A program made the position numbers and the translations under genes. Below the pieces are notes generated by a model that worked only from the letters and a program-made list of their open reading frames with translations, did not search any database and had not been told where the DNA came from. From Durusdinium trenchii (taxonomy: Eukaryota; Sar; Dinophyceae; Suessiales; Symbiodiniaceae), in NCBI GenBank assembly GCA_963970005.1, contig CAXAMN010001470.1, positions 1 to 64,000 on the forward strand: a DNA stretch of 64,000 nucleotides. Direction: 5' to 3'. Position 1 is the stretch's first letter; each line of letters begins with the position of its first letter. This document shows, piece by piece, positions 1 through 10,591 of the stretch.

Positions 1-1
1 G

Positions 2-967
2 ATGGAGGTGGCGCCTGTGCTTGGACCCAAGAATCCTGCAGATCTAGGCGCCAAGAGATTGAGCCACAAACGGCTGGTAAGCCTGATGAGAATGATTGGC
101 TTCTACGACATGGACAACGACCATTTGTTGACCGATGACACCATACTCCGCGAGGAAGCGCGGCAGTTGAACCAAAGCGCAGTCCGCGCATTGAACGCCT
201 TGAGCCTACTCAGTGGCATGGCACTCCAAGGGTGTCAAGATGGAGGACAATGTGAAGACGGCAATGGAAGCAGCAATAGCTTTATGTGGGAAACATGGAG
301 GATTACACTCTTCCAGATGGGCATTGCAATCCTTGGCATCATCGGGATGATCCTCTACAAGAAGTTCATTCGTCGTGGACAACTTGCAGAAGAAACTTTT
401 CATGAAGCTCTACTTGAAGAACAAAGCCGACGTGAAGAAGTTCCACAACTTCATCGAGAACCTCATGAACCAGAAGAACACGGACTACCTCATCGATACC
501 CTCAAGATGAAGAACCGTATCCTCACCACTATGATGACATGGAAGTCGATGAAGAACCCTTCAACGTGTTTGGTGTCAACGCAGCCAGTAGACCAAGGCC
601 TACAAGTGCGCAAACCCTTCATGGTGATGAAGAACTTGCAGAGGAGGATAACCTCACAGAAGACGACAATTACAGTATGAGCGTTGACGCGGAGCAGATC
701 CTGGACTTTGGTGAGCACGAAGATGACTTCATCAACCTCACTGAGGAAGAGTACGACAGCTACAGGACAAGACTTCTTGTGGAAGTCCGTGGCGTCGAGC
801 AATACCTGATGGAGCTCAACCGGAAAGTGAGAAGGGAGATGGAAGACCTTGATCCCAGGAACGTTTTCTATGGGGACATCAGGAGTCAGATGATAAGTGG
901 CCTCAGGGAGATCATGGCGATGCAAAGAGATGTCATGAACGAAGGCCAAGAACACGTGCCCGTGTGA
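2..967 (+). CDS. C-terminal part of a Ty1/copia-like polyprotein (5' truncated by window)
   Basis: The frame is already open at the window edge, so this is the 3' end of a longer reading frame and the Met at position 2 is probably internal. The first ~40 residues (GPKNPADLGAKRLSHKR, then LMRMIGFYD) match the tail that follows RNase H in copia polyproteins, where an 'ADLGTK' motif recurs; the element at 53855-62255 has the equivalent ADIGTKSL. After this come a hydrophobic membrane-like segment (about residues 98-122, ITLFQMGIAILGIIGMILYK), a long acidic and His/Pro/Glu-rich stretch, and a charged, possibly coiled-coil end. The stop is TGA at 965-967. A membrane segment after RNase H is shared with the other copia element here. 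The assignment to a retroelement is inference from the short tail motif; the rest has no recognised domain. Confidence 0.6.
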   Translation: MEVAPVLGPKNPADLGAKRLSHKRLVSLMRMIGFYDMDNDHLLTDDTILREEARQLNQSAVRALNALSLLSGMALQGCQDGGQCEDGNGSSNSFMWETWRITLFQMGIAILGIIGMILYKKFIRRGQLAEETFHEALLEEQSRREEVPQLHREPHEPEEHGLPHRYPQDEEPYPHHYDDMEVDEEPFNVFGVNAASRPRPTSAQTLHGDEELAEEDNLTEDDNYSMSVDAEQILDFGEHEDDFINLTEEEYDSYRTRLLVEVRGVEQYLMELNRKVRREMEDLDPRNVFYGDIRSQMISGLREIMAMQRDVMNEGQEHVPV

Positions 968-1531
968 TTCGCTTCTTGCACGCCAGGCACCGCTACATCC
1001 ATAACCACCCACCTGGTGACAGTGATGCAAGCATGGATCAAACCTCTGACCCAGAAGGCTACGCAGCAGTCACCTACGGATGGGCAAGCGACAACACTCC
1101 ATCAAGCTGTGAGGAACACGCCATGGAGATCGCTCCTACTGGAGCGAGTGGTGCAGCTGATGGAAGCTGATGATGCAGCTGAGCGCTGTGCAGCTGCTGA
1201 ACTGTTTCACTAAGACTTGTGGAAAGCTTTGTCACTTGAGAAAACTCAGTGACTACAGCTTTGGCGGGGTGAAGAAATTCTCCGCTATATGTCATGACAA
1301 GCATGGCAGTTGGAAACATGTTTCACTTGAGGGATGACTCTCATAAGATCGCCGCGTAAGCGGTCGGCTCTGAGAAAAGTTTCACTACAGGTTATTGGCG
1401 CGAAGCGAGCCAACTGTCAAGTACCCTCGGGTTTTCGCTTCGTACACTGGCATCATGATTTACAGAAAGAGAAGGCAGAAACCGGATAAGACAAAAAACA
1501 GGCTGCTCAGAGTGAGTACTCCGGGGTAAAA
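968..1531. other. 3' flank of the first retroelement, possible LTR
   Basis: Non-coding sequence after the polyprotein stop. It contains a purine run (about 1262-1277) and a short hairpin around 1350-1370. It may hold the 3' UTR and 3' LTR, but the 5' copy lies outside the window, so LTR borders cannot be set. Confidence 0.3.
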
Positions 1532-2127
1532 GTAGATGGCCCTGATTTCTGAATTGAGCCATCTACCTAGGCGTGTCATTTTGAGGGGGTTCCAAATCTG
1601 TTGATGGCACAGCTATAACAATGCGCCATCTACATAGATAGTGACCCTCACTGCCATCAAAGGAGATTTGTCTGCATTTTTTTAATGTTCAATTTTGTTT
1701 CGGGTGTTACGCCTTATTCGGCAAAAAAATATGATAAAATAGATGGCTCATTAAGCCCGTTGGAGCCATAAATGCTGTATTGCAACCCTTGATTGTGCCC
1801 CGCCATCTTTGCCCATGAGCAGCATTCAAGGTCAAGCTTGTGGAATGGAGAAGTGCAGGAAAGGAAGCAAAAGGATAAGGATCAGACACAGAAGGTCAAA
1901 GGACATGAGAGGAGAGGGAAAGGAGACAGAGGGATGAAAGAGGGTAAGGTATGTAGAGTTGCGCCATCTATTCTGACAGGAACCACTGAAATAAGGCGTG
2001 AATGACCAGAAAAAGGCGTGGCATCATCGCCTAAAATAGGTCTGCTCCCCCTAACCTGGGCGTGTCTCCGAAGGGCCCTGTCGGTGCCATCTACTCGCCC
2101 TTTTCTGTTTCGCGCCGTGCCATCTAC
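1532..2127. repeat. Segment bounded by 9-bp inverted repeats, rich in GCCATCTA
   Basis: GTAGATGGC at 1532-1540 and its reverse complement GCCATCTAC at 2119-2127 bound this segment. Further copies of the octamer core lie at 1558, 1625, 1740 (inverted), 1963 and 2086, seven in about 600 bp. It may be a small terminal-inverted-repeat element or nested copies of one. No protein-coding signal is seen inside. Confidence 0.35.
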
Positions 2128-3084
2128 TTTGGCCCGGTGTATGTAGCTATTTGACCTTTAGGTTGATCAAACAGCTTGCCTACCCTTGCATGAGAGTAAG
2201 TTGGTTGTGTGAGTTGTGCGAGATGAATGAGTGGACGGTTTCCTGCAAGCGCATGTTTGTATTGTCAAATGGACCAAGGAGGCTGCTAGCTGTTTGCGGG
2301 TTTGTCGTTTGCAGGTTGCATGTTTTCCTGGGATGGTTGATTTTACTTGGTATTTTCCGCAGTCTCGTTGGTAGGTGTTGTCGTTCTGTTTCATTTTGCA
2401 AATCAATGCTGGTATCATGTGCAACAACGGAGAACAGATTTGATGCGAGAGAACCTACAATATATCTAGGTTTGGCTTGAAATCGTAGCTAGTGACATTG
2501 CTTTGCTGCTATGGTGTTTTCTTCAGACATCGACAGCTCGTTTGTTTTGCAAATGGTATGACAGGTTCTTCAAGTGTTTCTGGTTCTATTTGGCAAGTTC
2601 ACATTTGTTTATGCATACGTTCCAGCCATATGCAGATCATTGCAAATTTACACAGCATTTGTTGCGCAAGTTGTAGGATTTGAATGGTGGTGGTTCTAGA
2701 CAAAACTCACGACAATTCAGCGCAACTGCAAATTTGAATGGAGCGATGCATGAGCGATGCATACGCGACGATTGGCATGCTGCGTCTCAACTAAGAAACA
2801 AGGGGTTCATCTCTCTTGAGCCAACCTGCTTGCATTGTTTTTATGAGAGGCACCGTTCTTGGCCATGGTGGCAAGCTTGCTTGAGTAATGGAATTGGAAT
2901 CTACAAGGCCAAATTGCGGGACTTTACTGCAATATCCGTGCGTTTGGATGAGCGTTTGGCCGCCTGGATCTTTTCTCCCTGGCTGGCAGGCGAAACCCCT
3001 GAGGGGTGGAGATGGATGACGAAGCAGCAGAAACCCCAGCTGAGGTGCAATGTTGTTTCTGAGTTTAGCTGGGAAAGTTCGATC
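2128..3084. other. Intergenic stretch, no supported gene
   Basis: Open frames here are short, overlap on both strands and have T-rich codon use. No convincing exon, RNA or repeat is seen. It precedes the start of the lysine-rich gene and may hold its promoter, but no recognisable promoter motif is visible. Confidence 0.3.
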
Positions 3085-4433
3085 ATGGCGCAGACTGAAA
3101 AGAAGCCAAAAGACAAGAAGGACAAAGAAAAAAAGGCCACATACTATGTCCATCACTGCACTGAAGTTTGGTTTGTAGACTGTAGATAGATGCCTTGCAG
3201 GGTATCATCGTTCTGCAGCTTGCGGCAGGAAAAAAAGGACAAAAAGGAAAAAAAAAGAGGCTGAGGCGATTCTTTTGAAGATTTGCACGCTTTCATCACA
3301 TTGGTTGACATGCATTGTTTTGGCAGGACGGAAAGAAACGTAGTAAAGAGAAGGCCGGTATAGACATTGCTTGCAACTTGAGCCAAGCAAATAGACAAAC
3401 TTGACGTTGAGGAATGATCATTCTCGACAGCAAAAACACTTGAATCTTTGAGTGGTTCATGTGTGAAATATTATTTTGCATTCAGGACGGTGAAAAACCC
3501 AAAAAGGAGAAAAAGGAGAAGAAGGAGGATGTTATTGAGCATGTTGATATACCGAGGGCATCGATAGACAATGTGAGTGCAGACCTTGATTTGGACATCC
3601 AATCCCCGTATAACAGTGTTCAAGAGGAAACAAGGCGATCTATTGGCTCAGCCAATGAGTTGCATTCTGGTGGTGAACAAATTGCAATTGATGCCTTCAT
3701 GCAAGAGGCTGAAGTGGCTGAAGAGGCTGATGTGGCTGAAGGCTTTGCTCCACAAGTGCAAATAGACGAAACTGTTGGAGACGGGCAAGATACAGTTGAC
3801 GATGCCACAGCAGAACAAGACGGTGACAATGGCCACGATGCAGAAGCCACGGATGCACTTAGGAGCAAGGAGGACAAGAAGAGCAACAAGGACAAATCGA
3901 AGAAGGTTAAAAAAGACAAGAAAGACAAGAAGGAAAAGAAGGAAGACGAAACAAGGGATCTTGATGTGCAGAGGCCATCGATTGATAATTTCAGTGCAGA
4001 TCAGGATTTGGATATTCAAGCACCAGTTGACAGCATTCAAGAGGACACAAGGCGACCAGCCAGCTCAGCACAAGCAAGTGATTTGCGCTCTGGTGGTGAA
4101 GCAGATGCCTTCATGCAAGAGGCTGAAGGGGCTGTCGGAGATGGACAACATCAACACCATGCGAGAGAGGAGCAAGAAGGTGGCACTGGGGAGGAGGGAA
4201 AGAAGAGCAAAAAAGACAAATCAAAAAAAGCGAAGAAAGAGAAGAAGGAAAAAAAGGAGAAACACATTGATGAATCTGAGAACGTTTTGCAGTCGGGTGG
4301 CGAAGAAGAGCCATTGATGCAAGAGGAGATTCCGCTCCCAGAAGGTGTAGATATTATGGATTTGGAAGCAATTGCGCTGAGAGGCCGGAGACAAAGAGCA
4401 TCGGCAAAGCTAGTCAGGCTTTTTGGCGACTAG
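3085..4433 (+). CDS. Lysine-rich repeat protein with micro-exons
   Basis: Four exons can be traced. Exon 1 is 3085-3135 (MAQTEKKPKDKKDKEKK) with AAG|GC donor. Exon 2 is about 3229-3258 (EKKDKKEKK). Exon 3 is 3327-3353 (DGKKRSKEK), again AAG|GC. Exon 4 is 3486-4433, starting DGEKPKKEKKEKKED. Each starts after CAG; exons 1, 3 and 4 join in phase 0. Exon 2's donor is unclear, because an A-rich homopolymer leaves its end one or two bases out of phase. The last exon has about 2.5 internal repeats of a Lys/Glu tract, an IDN.SADxDLDIQ block, a TRR..S.A..L.SGGE block and an AFMQEAE block, ending in VRLFGD and TAG. The protein is highly charged and probably disordered. Lys-rich tracts suggest a nuclear or nucleic-acid role, but no family is recognised. 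Confidence 0.6.
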
Positions 4434-4576
4434 ACTTTCCATCCAGCCCTTAATTCAAATCCGAAGAGCAAACAAGCATGAACAAGACTGTAAACTATAG
4501 CCCTTGATGCGTTTTGCTGGAGCGAACCAGGCCCTATCAAGCTGGGTGCTGGCGATGATATCAACATTCCTGAAAG

Positions 4577-5100
4577 AGCCCAAGTCTCAGAGCTACAGCA
4601 ACCAAAGCATTTGTTTGCCAAGTCTCAACGCGACCTGCCGTCGAGGTGAACCAGACACCAAAACGCTTCACGTTGACTGGCAAGGAAATGGTGCGCAAAT
4701 GCACAAGGCAGCTCAGATTTGAGGTGTTGCGGTTATTGCCAAAAGGTCTGGTTGTCAGGGGTTACTTTGGCAAATCTCTTGAGTTGAGCATCTGTCAATG
4801 ATTAAGAACATTCGTTTTTTTAGTCCCGGCAAGACAAGAGCGGCCTGATGTATTTTTTCATTTGTCCTTTGAATTTCAGCAAGGTGTTTTTTGCCCACGG
4901 ATTTCCGAATGTTCCAGGGAAGTTCTTGGCTCCTCGATTTCTGCAATTCCAGGTGTGACCTTCTTTGGGATGGCACCGCCATAGTTTGCCCACACTGTCG
5001 ATCTTCGCTCAGCGACAGCATTTTGCAGGCCATTCAATGCAATGCTGCGGAAGTGCGGTTGAGAGACACTGAACTTGAGCATCTCACAGTGCCTGAACAC
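4577..5100 (+). CDS. Candidate exons of an unknown gene
   Basis: Three exon-like blocks. The first is open to TGA at 4799-4801 and includes PKRFTLTGKEMVRKCTRQL and LVVRGYFGKSLEL; its ends are not fixed. The second is 4880-4952, after TTTCAG, reading KVFFAHGFPNVPGKF...FLQFQ, with GT donor at 4953. The third is 5029-5100, after TTTGCAG, reading AIQCNAAEVRLRDTELEHL, with GTGAGA donor at 5101. The last two both end in phase 0 and are separated by a 76-bp intron, which supports them as a real pair. No family is recognised. They follow the lysine-rich gene on the same strand and could be a separate gene. Confidence 0.45.
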
Positions 5101-5957
5101 GTGAGATCGGGCAATTCCTTTGTTGTTTGAATAAAGGTAAGTGAACTCCTATCTCCCAGCCAGCCTGCGCCTCAAACACTTCTCGTCAATCAAGCCCACA
5201 CTATGAAACTATGAATAAATCTTGTGTGAGGGTTTTGATTTCTTTTTTCGTTCTTGTTTCTTCTGTCTGTGTGAGGTTTCCCAGAATCCTTAGTTGGCAA
5301 AATAACTGACATCTTGTGTTCGGTTTATCAGAGCTTGTGTAGTAGTGCATCGCTTCTTAAAGCAGGCTTTCAGACGCTATGATGTGGATAGCTCTGGGAG
5401 ACTGGATGGGAAGGATGCCGGGCATAGAGTGGGTTTCGGCAGCAAGCACACTGTGTAAAAAGTCAAGTGCTGAAAGCGTCTACAACGAGGCTTAGATAGT
5501 ACCAGCACCAAGTAGCTACTAGTTACTAGGTGGAGGCCATCGCTAGTGACACGAAGCTACTAGGTAGAAAGAGAGCAGAAGACCCTAACGGACTCGGACA
5601 ACATGACCAAACAGCTTCTCAACGGTGCGCAGTCAGGAGTTGCGCATGGCAGTCCGCGAGCTTGGATGGGCTCGTTGCCTAGATTGTAGTGTGGGGCTGC
5701 TGCTGTTGGCCGCGTGTCCTTTTTTATTGGTTCGTTGCTGAACATCAAGGGTTCATTCTAGCCACGCTTTAGAAAGTGGGACAATTTGTTTAGCTGGAAG
5801 GCTGGAAGTGTTTATTAATTATTCCAGATTTGTTTGCTTGTCTGAGGACACCAAGCAGGACGTTCTCGACAGATGGGCACGTTTGGGCCTTGCGGCCTTG
5901 TCCAGTCCTGTCGATAGATGTTTGGCAGTCCAACTCTGAGGTTTGGGTGGATTGCAG
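5101..5957. other. Intron or intergenic stretch with a TAG-type repeat
   Basis: Mostly unassigned. A cluster of TAGTAG/CTACTAG motifs with GGAGGCCATCGCTAG lies at about 5495-5575 and belongs to the dispersed repeat family described elsewhere. Confidence 0.3.
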
Positions 5958-6145
5958 GGCCTGAGCTTGGCGGAGTTTGAGAATTTGGTTGATCCTTGGC
6001 TAGAAACTGGACCCTTCAAGCTGTGTGAACAGTATTATAGCTTGAGAGCACTGAAGGACATCGTTTATGGATCTGGACAGCATTCCCAAGCTGCAAGCGA
6101 CATACATGTGCTGCTGAGCGCTTATCCTGCTGAGGCCAGTGGAAA
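5958..6145 (+). CDS. Candidate exon (acidic/aromatic helix-rich peptide)
   Basis: Begins after ATTGCAG and reads GLSLAEFENLVDPWLETGPF, then KLCEQYYSLRALKDIVYG and SDIHVLLSAYPAEA. The composition is typical of a folded protein and there is no stop until well past the block. The 3' border is uncertain. A further short exon-like piece (KAVQDEERQMLQMAA, ending before GTGGAC near 6361) follows on the same strand. No family is recognised. Confidence 0.4.
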
Positions 6146-6361
6146 GTTGGGAAAAAAGACCTTCAAGTCTTCGAAGGGTACAGCCAGTCAGGTCCGGATT
6201 TCTTGTCGCTTGCAGACAATACTAGGATGTCCAGATGATACTACTTTTCCTGCTCGTTCACGCGCACATTCATGGTGCGCCCAAACGGAGTTAAACACAA
6301 TTGTTTGAGAGATCAAGGCCGTTCAAGACGAGGAGCGGCAAATGCTACAAATGGCAGCAGG

Positions 6362-7396
6362 TGGACCAATGGGATGTATAGGGGGTCGGGCCAAGACAAT
6401 TGAATCTATTCCACTGAACACAGCTTCACAACGTCTTTGCCACTTTGCCAGACTGCACGAACATGGTTTCGTGAGAGAGGTGCCAATCTCCAGCTTTCCA
6501 CTGCAGGGAGGCGCTGGTGGTAGTAGACTGATTAGACAAGTCCTGCATTGGATGCAGGGGGCCCTTTGAAGGGAGTTAGAATGACCTTGTCACGGCCTAA
6601 ACGCATATGTCTCAAACACACACACACACACCTCTACAATAGCAAGAGGAGCTAGAGAACAATTGACAAAATCCAAGCTTTGCTGGCCAAGTTCAACAAG
6701 TGCTAAGCGCTGATTGCAGTACTACTTCAGAACAAGTTGACATGGGCCGCAGAAAAAGCAATTGTTAGAGCTTTGCAATGTGGTCAGACCTAAACACATG
6801 GACAGGCAGGGCAGAAGGATGGGATTGATCCCTGGACAGGAGCCCCGTTTAAACTTGTGCTTCCAGCAAATTCTGGGGTATTCACAATTGCATTACATTC
6901 TCATTCTTGACCTAGCGAGCTCTACCTGCTACAGGCTGTGCGACCTTGGGCCATGTTTTCCATGGCATCGTTTGCTTTCCCTGCCTAAGTGTCCAAGTGT
7001 CCACCTGCACTGGGCGATGCAGGACGAGCCTGTTCTTGAAGCTCTTGCTTCTGTGCCTGCCGCTGAGAAATTCAATTGCCAATTTCCCGACCTAGGCTTG
7101 CACCACTTGTGCTTTTCAAAAATGTGTCCCAGATTGAGGCCTGCAAGCTCGACCATACCGTTTGGTGAAGGCAAGTTCTTTCGACATTTGCCTAATGCCA
7201 GCGAGAGCCATTTTATTGTTCGAAGACTGGATAGCGAAAGGCTGCCTCCAAAAGATCAAAGAGAGAGAGAGAGAGCAGACAGGGAGAACAAGCCGGAAAC
7301 TTGTGGTCTGCAAAGTGGCTCGCTGTAATTTCTTCACTTGTTTTGGGCTTATGATGTCAGGTGTTCTGCAAGCTTTTTACAGGCTTAAGATGTCAG
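6362..7396. other. Non-coding stretch with weak exon candidate
   Basis: Contains an (AC)n tract at about 6616-6630 and a GA tract at 7258-7275. One weak exon candidate starts at 7023 after TGCAG (DEPVLEALASVPAAEKFN). Nothing else can be supported. Confidence 0.3.
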
Positions 7397-7557
7397 ATGT
7401 TCAAAGAAGAGAAACACTGTTTCCTGCAGCTGTCCCTGCAAATGCTTCTGTGTTAGGTGAGAGTGTTTTTGCTGAGCTTCCAGCCCATCGCAAAATTGAG
7501 CTTACCGAAGCAGGGATGCCTGTTGCATCCGGTGGCATGCATAAATATTCTAAAAAG
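7397..7557 (+). CDS. Candidate exon of unknown gene
   Basis: Open frame after GATGTCAG reading VQRRETLFPAAVPANASVL, then GESVFAELPAHRKIELTEAG and MPVASGGMHKYSKK, ending in AAG with a GT donor at 7558. The preceding 40 bases contain a near-duplicate of the acceptor region (GATGTCAGGTGTTC and GATGTCAGATGTTC), which may be a small local duplication. No family is recognised. Confidence 0.4.
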
Positions 7558-7998
7558 GTTCAGAGACTTTGCAAACTAGCCACCGAGTAGCAGCTCGCTA
7601 TGGCTGGCTAAGCTTGTGAGGCCTGGTCGTTCTGGGATGCTGACCATTCAGGATTCTTGGAGTCCCATCCTTAGCTTGTAGATGGGCATATGGAAGGGAG
7701 CTCAGTCCAGTGCAAGCTGAGGCCTTTGGAACTGCTGAGTGCCACAAAAGGCGGGCCTTAGCCCAAAGTCTACGAGCACAGCCGTATCATTGTGGTTCTG
7801 TTCAGCAGGACATCACATTCTGTGCGACAAATAAACATGCTTCAGTCACAAACAACAAAGATACATTTGGAGGTTACAGCGCAAGCTCATAATTCAAAAC
7901 CCTGACTGATTAATCTGAAACCATTCAAGTGCTTGCTTGCGGATGCTTTGGTACCTGTGAATACAAAACGCAATGCATTGACAAGGCTAGTGGTAGAC
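7558..7998. other. Intron or intergenic stretch
   Basis: No supported gene. A possible exon fragment (AEAFGTAECHKRRALAQS) lies near 7714-7770. The stretch ends at TGGTAGAC (7991-7998), the possible target-site copy of the next element. Confidence 0.25.
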
Positions 7999-8009
7999 TG
8001 TATAAAAAA

Positions 8010-8118
8010 CAGCCGTTAAGCTACCGCTCCTGTTTTGGGCCGCGAGCTACAAGGTAAGCGTACATGATATCCTATATACAGTGCATGGCAAAGTGTACAT
8101 ATTACCTGGGGTGAAAAT
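8010..8118. repeat. Left direct terminal repeat (109 bp)
   Basis: Starts CAGCCGTTAAGCTACCG and ends ACCTGGGGTGAAAAT. It matches 10469-10577 apart from five substitutions, in the same orientation. Confidence 0.85.
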
Positions 8119-8353
8119 ACACCCCCCTCAGCTGAGGTATCTTTGATACCAAAGCTGGACGCGGAAAGTGCACAAGGGCTAGTGCAGGGCACTGCTGTGA
8201 AGCAGGCTGTCCTGTGGCATGATCGGGCGCTAGCAACCCTATGCCTTTCGTGGCCCTACAGGTGCATTTCAATTATTCACCCCCCGCCGCCAAAAGAAAG
8301 CTTGAAAGTTTGGACTTGGGAGGAAACACCGCAAAACATATTTACAGAGGATA

Positions 8354-10403
8354 TCATGCAAAAGCTATTGAATTATGCTCGCAAAAGATGTTGAGACTTG
8401 GCTCAATTAGCGCCATCGCCCCCACCTTTGACTCGAGCTCCAGTCCCAAGCGCCTCGGCTCCACTGCCTGGCTCCATCCCTCGCTCCAATCGCGAGAGCG
8501 CCATCCCCAAGATGAAGATGAAGCTGATGCCGTTGGGCTCACCGATGACGGTGGCTGAGCTCCCTTTGCTTTTCCAGCTGGAGATCTGCCCTCGGTGGTC
8601 GTCTTGCGCTTGCCCTTCGCCTGCTGCTGCCGCTGCTCCTGTCCGAGCTTGCTGATGACATCATCGCGAGCAGCTGCGTGACTGGCGTCACAAATCTGGC
8701 GAAGGTTGACCATCGGCTGGTCCACGTCCATCAGGTTGCGATGCGCCTTGGGAGTCTTGACATACTCTGCGTACTCCCTCAAGGAAAGAACCTGGTGCGA
8801 TAGAAGAGGCACCATTGCTCCACGATGTAGTCCATTGCCCTGGGTATACTGCTCGGGCACTACATCGACGTAGGCCAGTCGTGCCAAGGTATGGTCGTCG
8901 TCGTAACCAAGTCCGAGGCTGACCTGGGCCCTGCTTCGAGGAGGGTTCGCTAGGTGGCAATGACAAAGGAAGTCCTGCGGCTGGGCACCACGGAAGTCGT
9001 GGCCTATGAAGCATGCGCTCCATGAACTGGAGGTCATGTTCGCAGCGATCCTCGATGCTGTGGAAGCCGCATTTCTCAGCACGCCGGCGGCGATTCCGGT
9101 GCTCTCTTGTTGTTCAGTTTGAAACAGCGAGCAACTTCGTCGATGTCTGCAAAGCCCTCCTCATCCACCTCTAAGCCAAGGTACTGATCATGCTGGCCAC
9201 TTTGGACAGCTGAGTCAGGTAGTCCCAACCCCTTGCGAATTCGAGAGGAACATCCCGCATCCTGGTCTCCGATCCTCACAGCCTGCTGGAGTGAGCCATT
9301 GACGTCAATGGTGCAGTGCTTGTACTCCCTGTACTGGTCTTCCAAGTACTGAACGGAGACAGGATAGCTATCCATCACGTCCACCGTTTTTGACCGCGAT
9401 GGTGCACGAGCTGAGGATGGTGCTTCGGGCTCGGGCTCGCCTGTGACGGCGGCCGTCTCAGCCTCCTCAACTGGGTCAGCCTCTTCCTCTTCAATCTCTT
9501 CGGGCTGTTCCTCAGTTGCCGCCACATCCTCCTCCTCGCCCTCAATTTTCCAGCCAAGACGCAGGAGTTTGGCCAGTGCCAACGCGATGAGGGAGCTCTT
9601 CAATGACCTCCAATCTGCCTTCATAGGTGTCTCGACTGATATTGAGCTCCTCTGCGATGCGCTCCTGGATCTTTTCTGCGGTTGCATCGTTTGCCACGAA
9701 GATGTCCGGCCAGATCCGCTTCATTCTGTGATTGGCGCCGCTCGATTGGGCTGCTCTGCGAGCTCTGCAATTGCCACGGCACGCTGATGGCGGATCTCTG
9801 CAAGGCCCTTGAGGAGGTCCTCGTATAGCGCTGATGAGCTGGCCTTCGATCTGATCGTGCTTCAAGGACATCTGTTGGTCTTGTCATGGCACTAACGGCC
9901 TTCACCTCCAGTGAAGTGTCAGCCAACACGTACAAGCGCATCATCAAGTGGAACATGCTGTTGCAGAAGCTGTAGATGTGATTTGCATTCTCGTCACTCT
10001 TCTCTGCGTGCCACTGATCCTTGAACTCCAAACGAATGGTCAGGACGTTCGAGTCCACCAGCCTGAAACGGCGCTTGCCGATCTGGCTCGGGTAGACTTC
10101 ATCTTGAAACCAGGCCGCCAGGTCGTTCATCCACGATGCATATGGCCCACGCTTGGTAAACCCGTAGGTTCCAGGATCGGGCGCGCTGACGACAGCGGCT
10201 GAGTGGACTCCATATCGGTGGCAATCGGCGGAGAAGCCGATCAATGCCTCCTGGACTTGATCCAACAGCCTCTGGTACTTGTCGCCCTCGGGCGAGGTGT
10301 ACGGCCAGGTGATGAGGTCTTCGATCCCGGTCCTGCCCACAAGTTCGTCCCCTGACCATACAACTGCCACCAGGATCATAGTGCCGGGGTATTGTGCCTT
10401 CAA
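8354..10403 (-). pseudogene. Decayed intron-less gene of unknown function
   Basis: Read on the minus strand, coding-like pieces follow one another in different frames. 10403 to about 9850 starts MILVAVVWSGDELVGRTG and includes VDSNVLTIRLEFKDQWH. Next come IWPDIFVANDATAEKIQERI (about 9730-9650) and an acidic block (EEQPEEIEEEEADPVEEAE). Then DEEGFADIDEVARCFKLN is followed by the 8354-9082 piece with LREYAEYVKTPKAHRNLMD. At least three frame changes are needed, and no splice sites explain them, so it is probably a pseudogene. 'DEEGFADIDEV' is faintly like the N-terminal lobe of RNA 2'-phosphotransferase (Tpt1/KptA), but no catalytic motif is visible and I do not assign it. Confidence 0.45.
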
Positions 10404-10468
10404 GTTCCTGATTGAGATTCTCGCTCTTTTCAGCAGATGCGCTCGTGGTGGTAAGGCTTATAGGTTAT

Positions 10469-10577
10469 CAGCCGTTAAGCTACCGCTCCTGTTTTGGGCC
10501 GCGGGCTACAAGGTAAGCGTGCACAATATCCTATATACAGTGCATGGCAAAGTGTACATATTACCTGGAGTGAAAAT
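10469..10577. repeat. Right direct terminal repeat (109 bp)
   Basis: Same-orientation copy of 8010-8118, beginning CAGCCGTTAAGCTACCG and ending ACCTGGAGTGAAAAT. Confidence 0.85.
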
Positions 10578-10591
10578 GCAGACTGGTAGAC

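Larger units (their letters stand above)
7999..10583 (-). mobile_element. Element with 109-bp direct terminal repeats around a decayed gene
   Basis: Two near-identical 109-bp direct repeats (8010-8118 and 10469-10577, five mismatches by eye) enclose about 2.35 kb that carries minus-strand coding remnants. TGGTAGAC occurs just outside both ends (7991-7998 and 10584-10591), which may be an 8-bp target duplication, although the borders do not fit a clean TG...CA LTR. No RT, integrase or transposase motif is seen inside. It could be a non-autonomous LTR-type element that captured a cellular gene, or a gene duplicated between repeats. The repeat pair is directly visible; its mobile nature is inference. 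Confidence 0.5.

Noticed and set aside
7999-8000. Left element treated as a standard LTR beginning at TG 7999
   Set aside because: The right repeat does not extend to a matching TG, and the supposed 5-bp flanks differ; only the 109-bp repeat is certain.
9076-9250. RNA 2'-phosphotransferase (Tpt1/KptA) assignment
   Set aside because: Only a short DEEGFADIDEV-like match; no catalytic motifs and the frame is broken.
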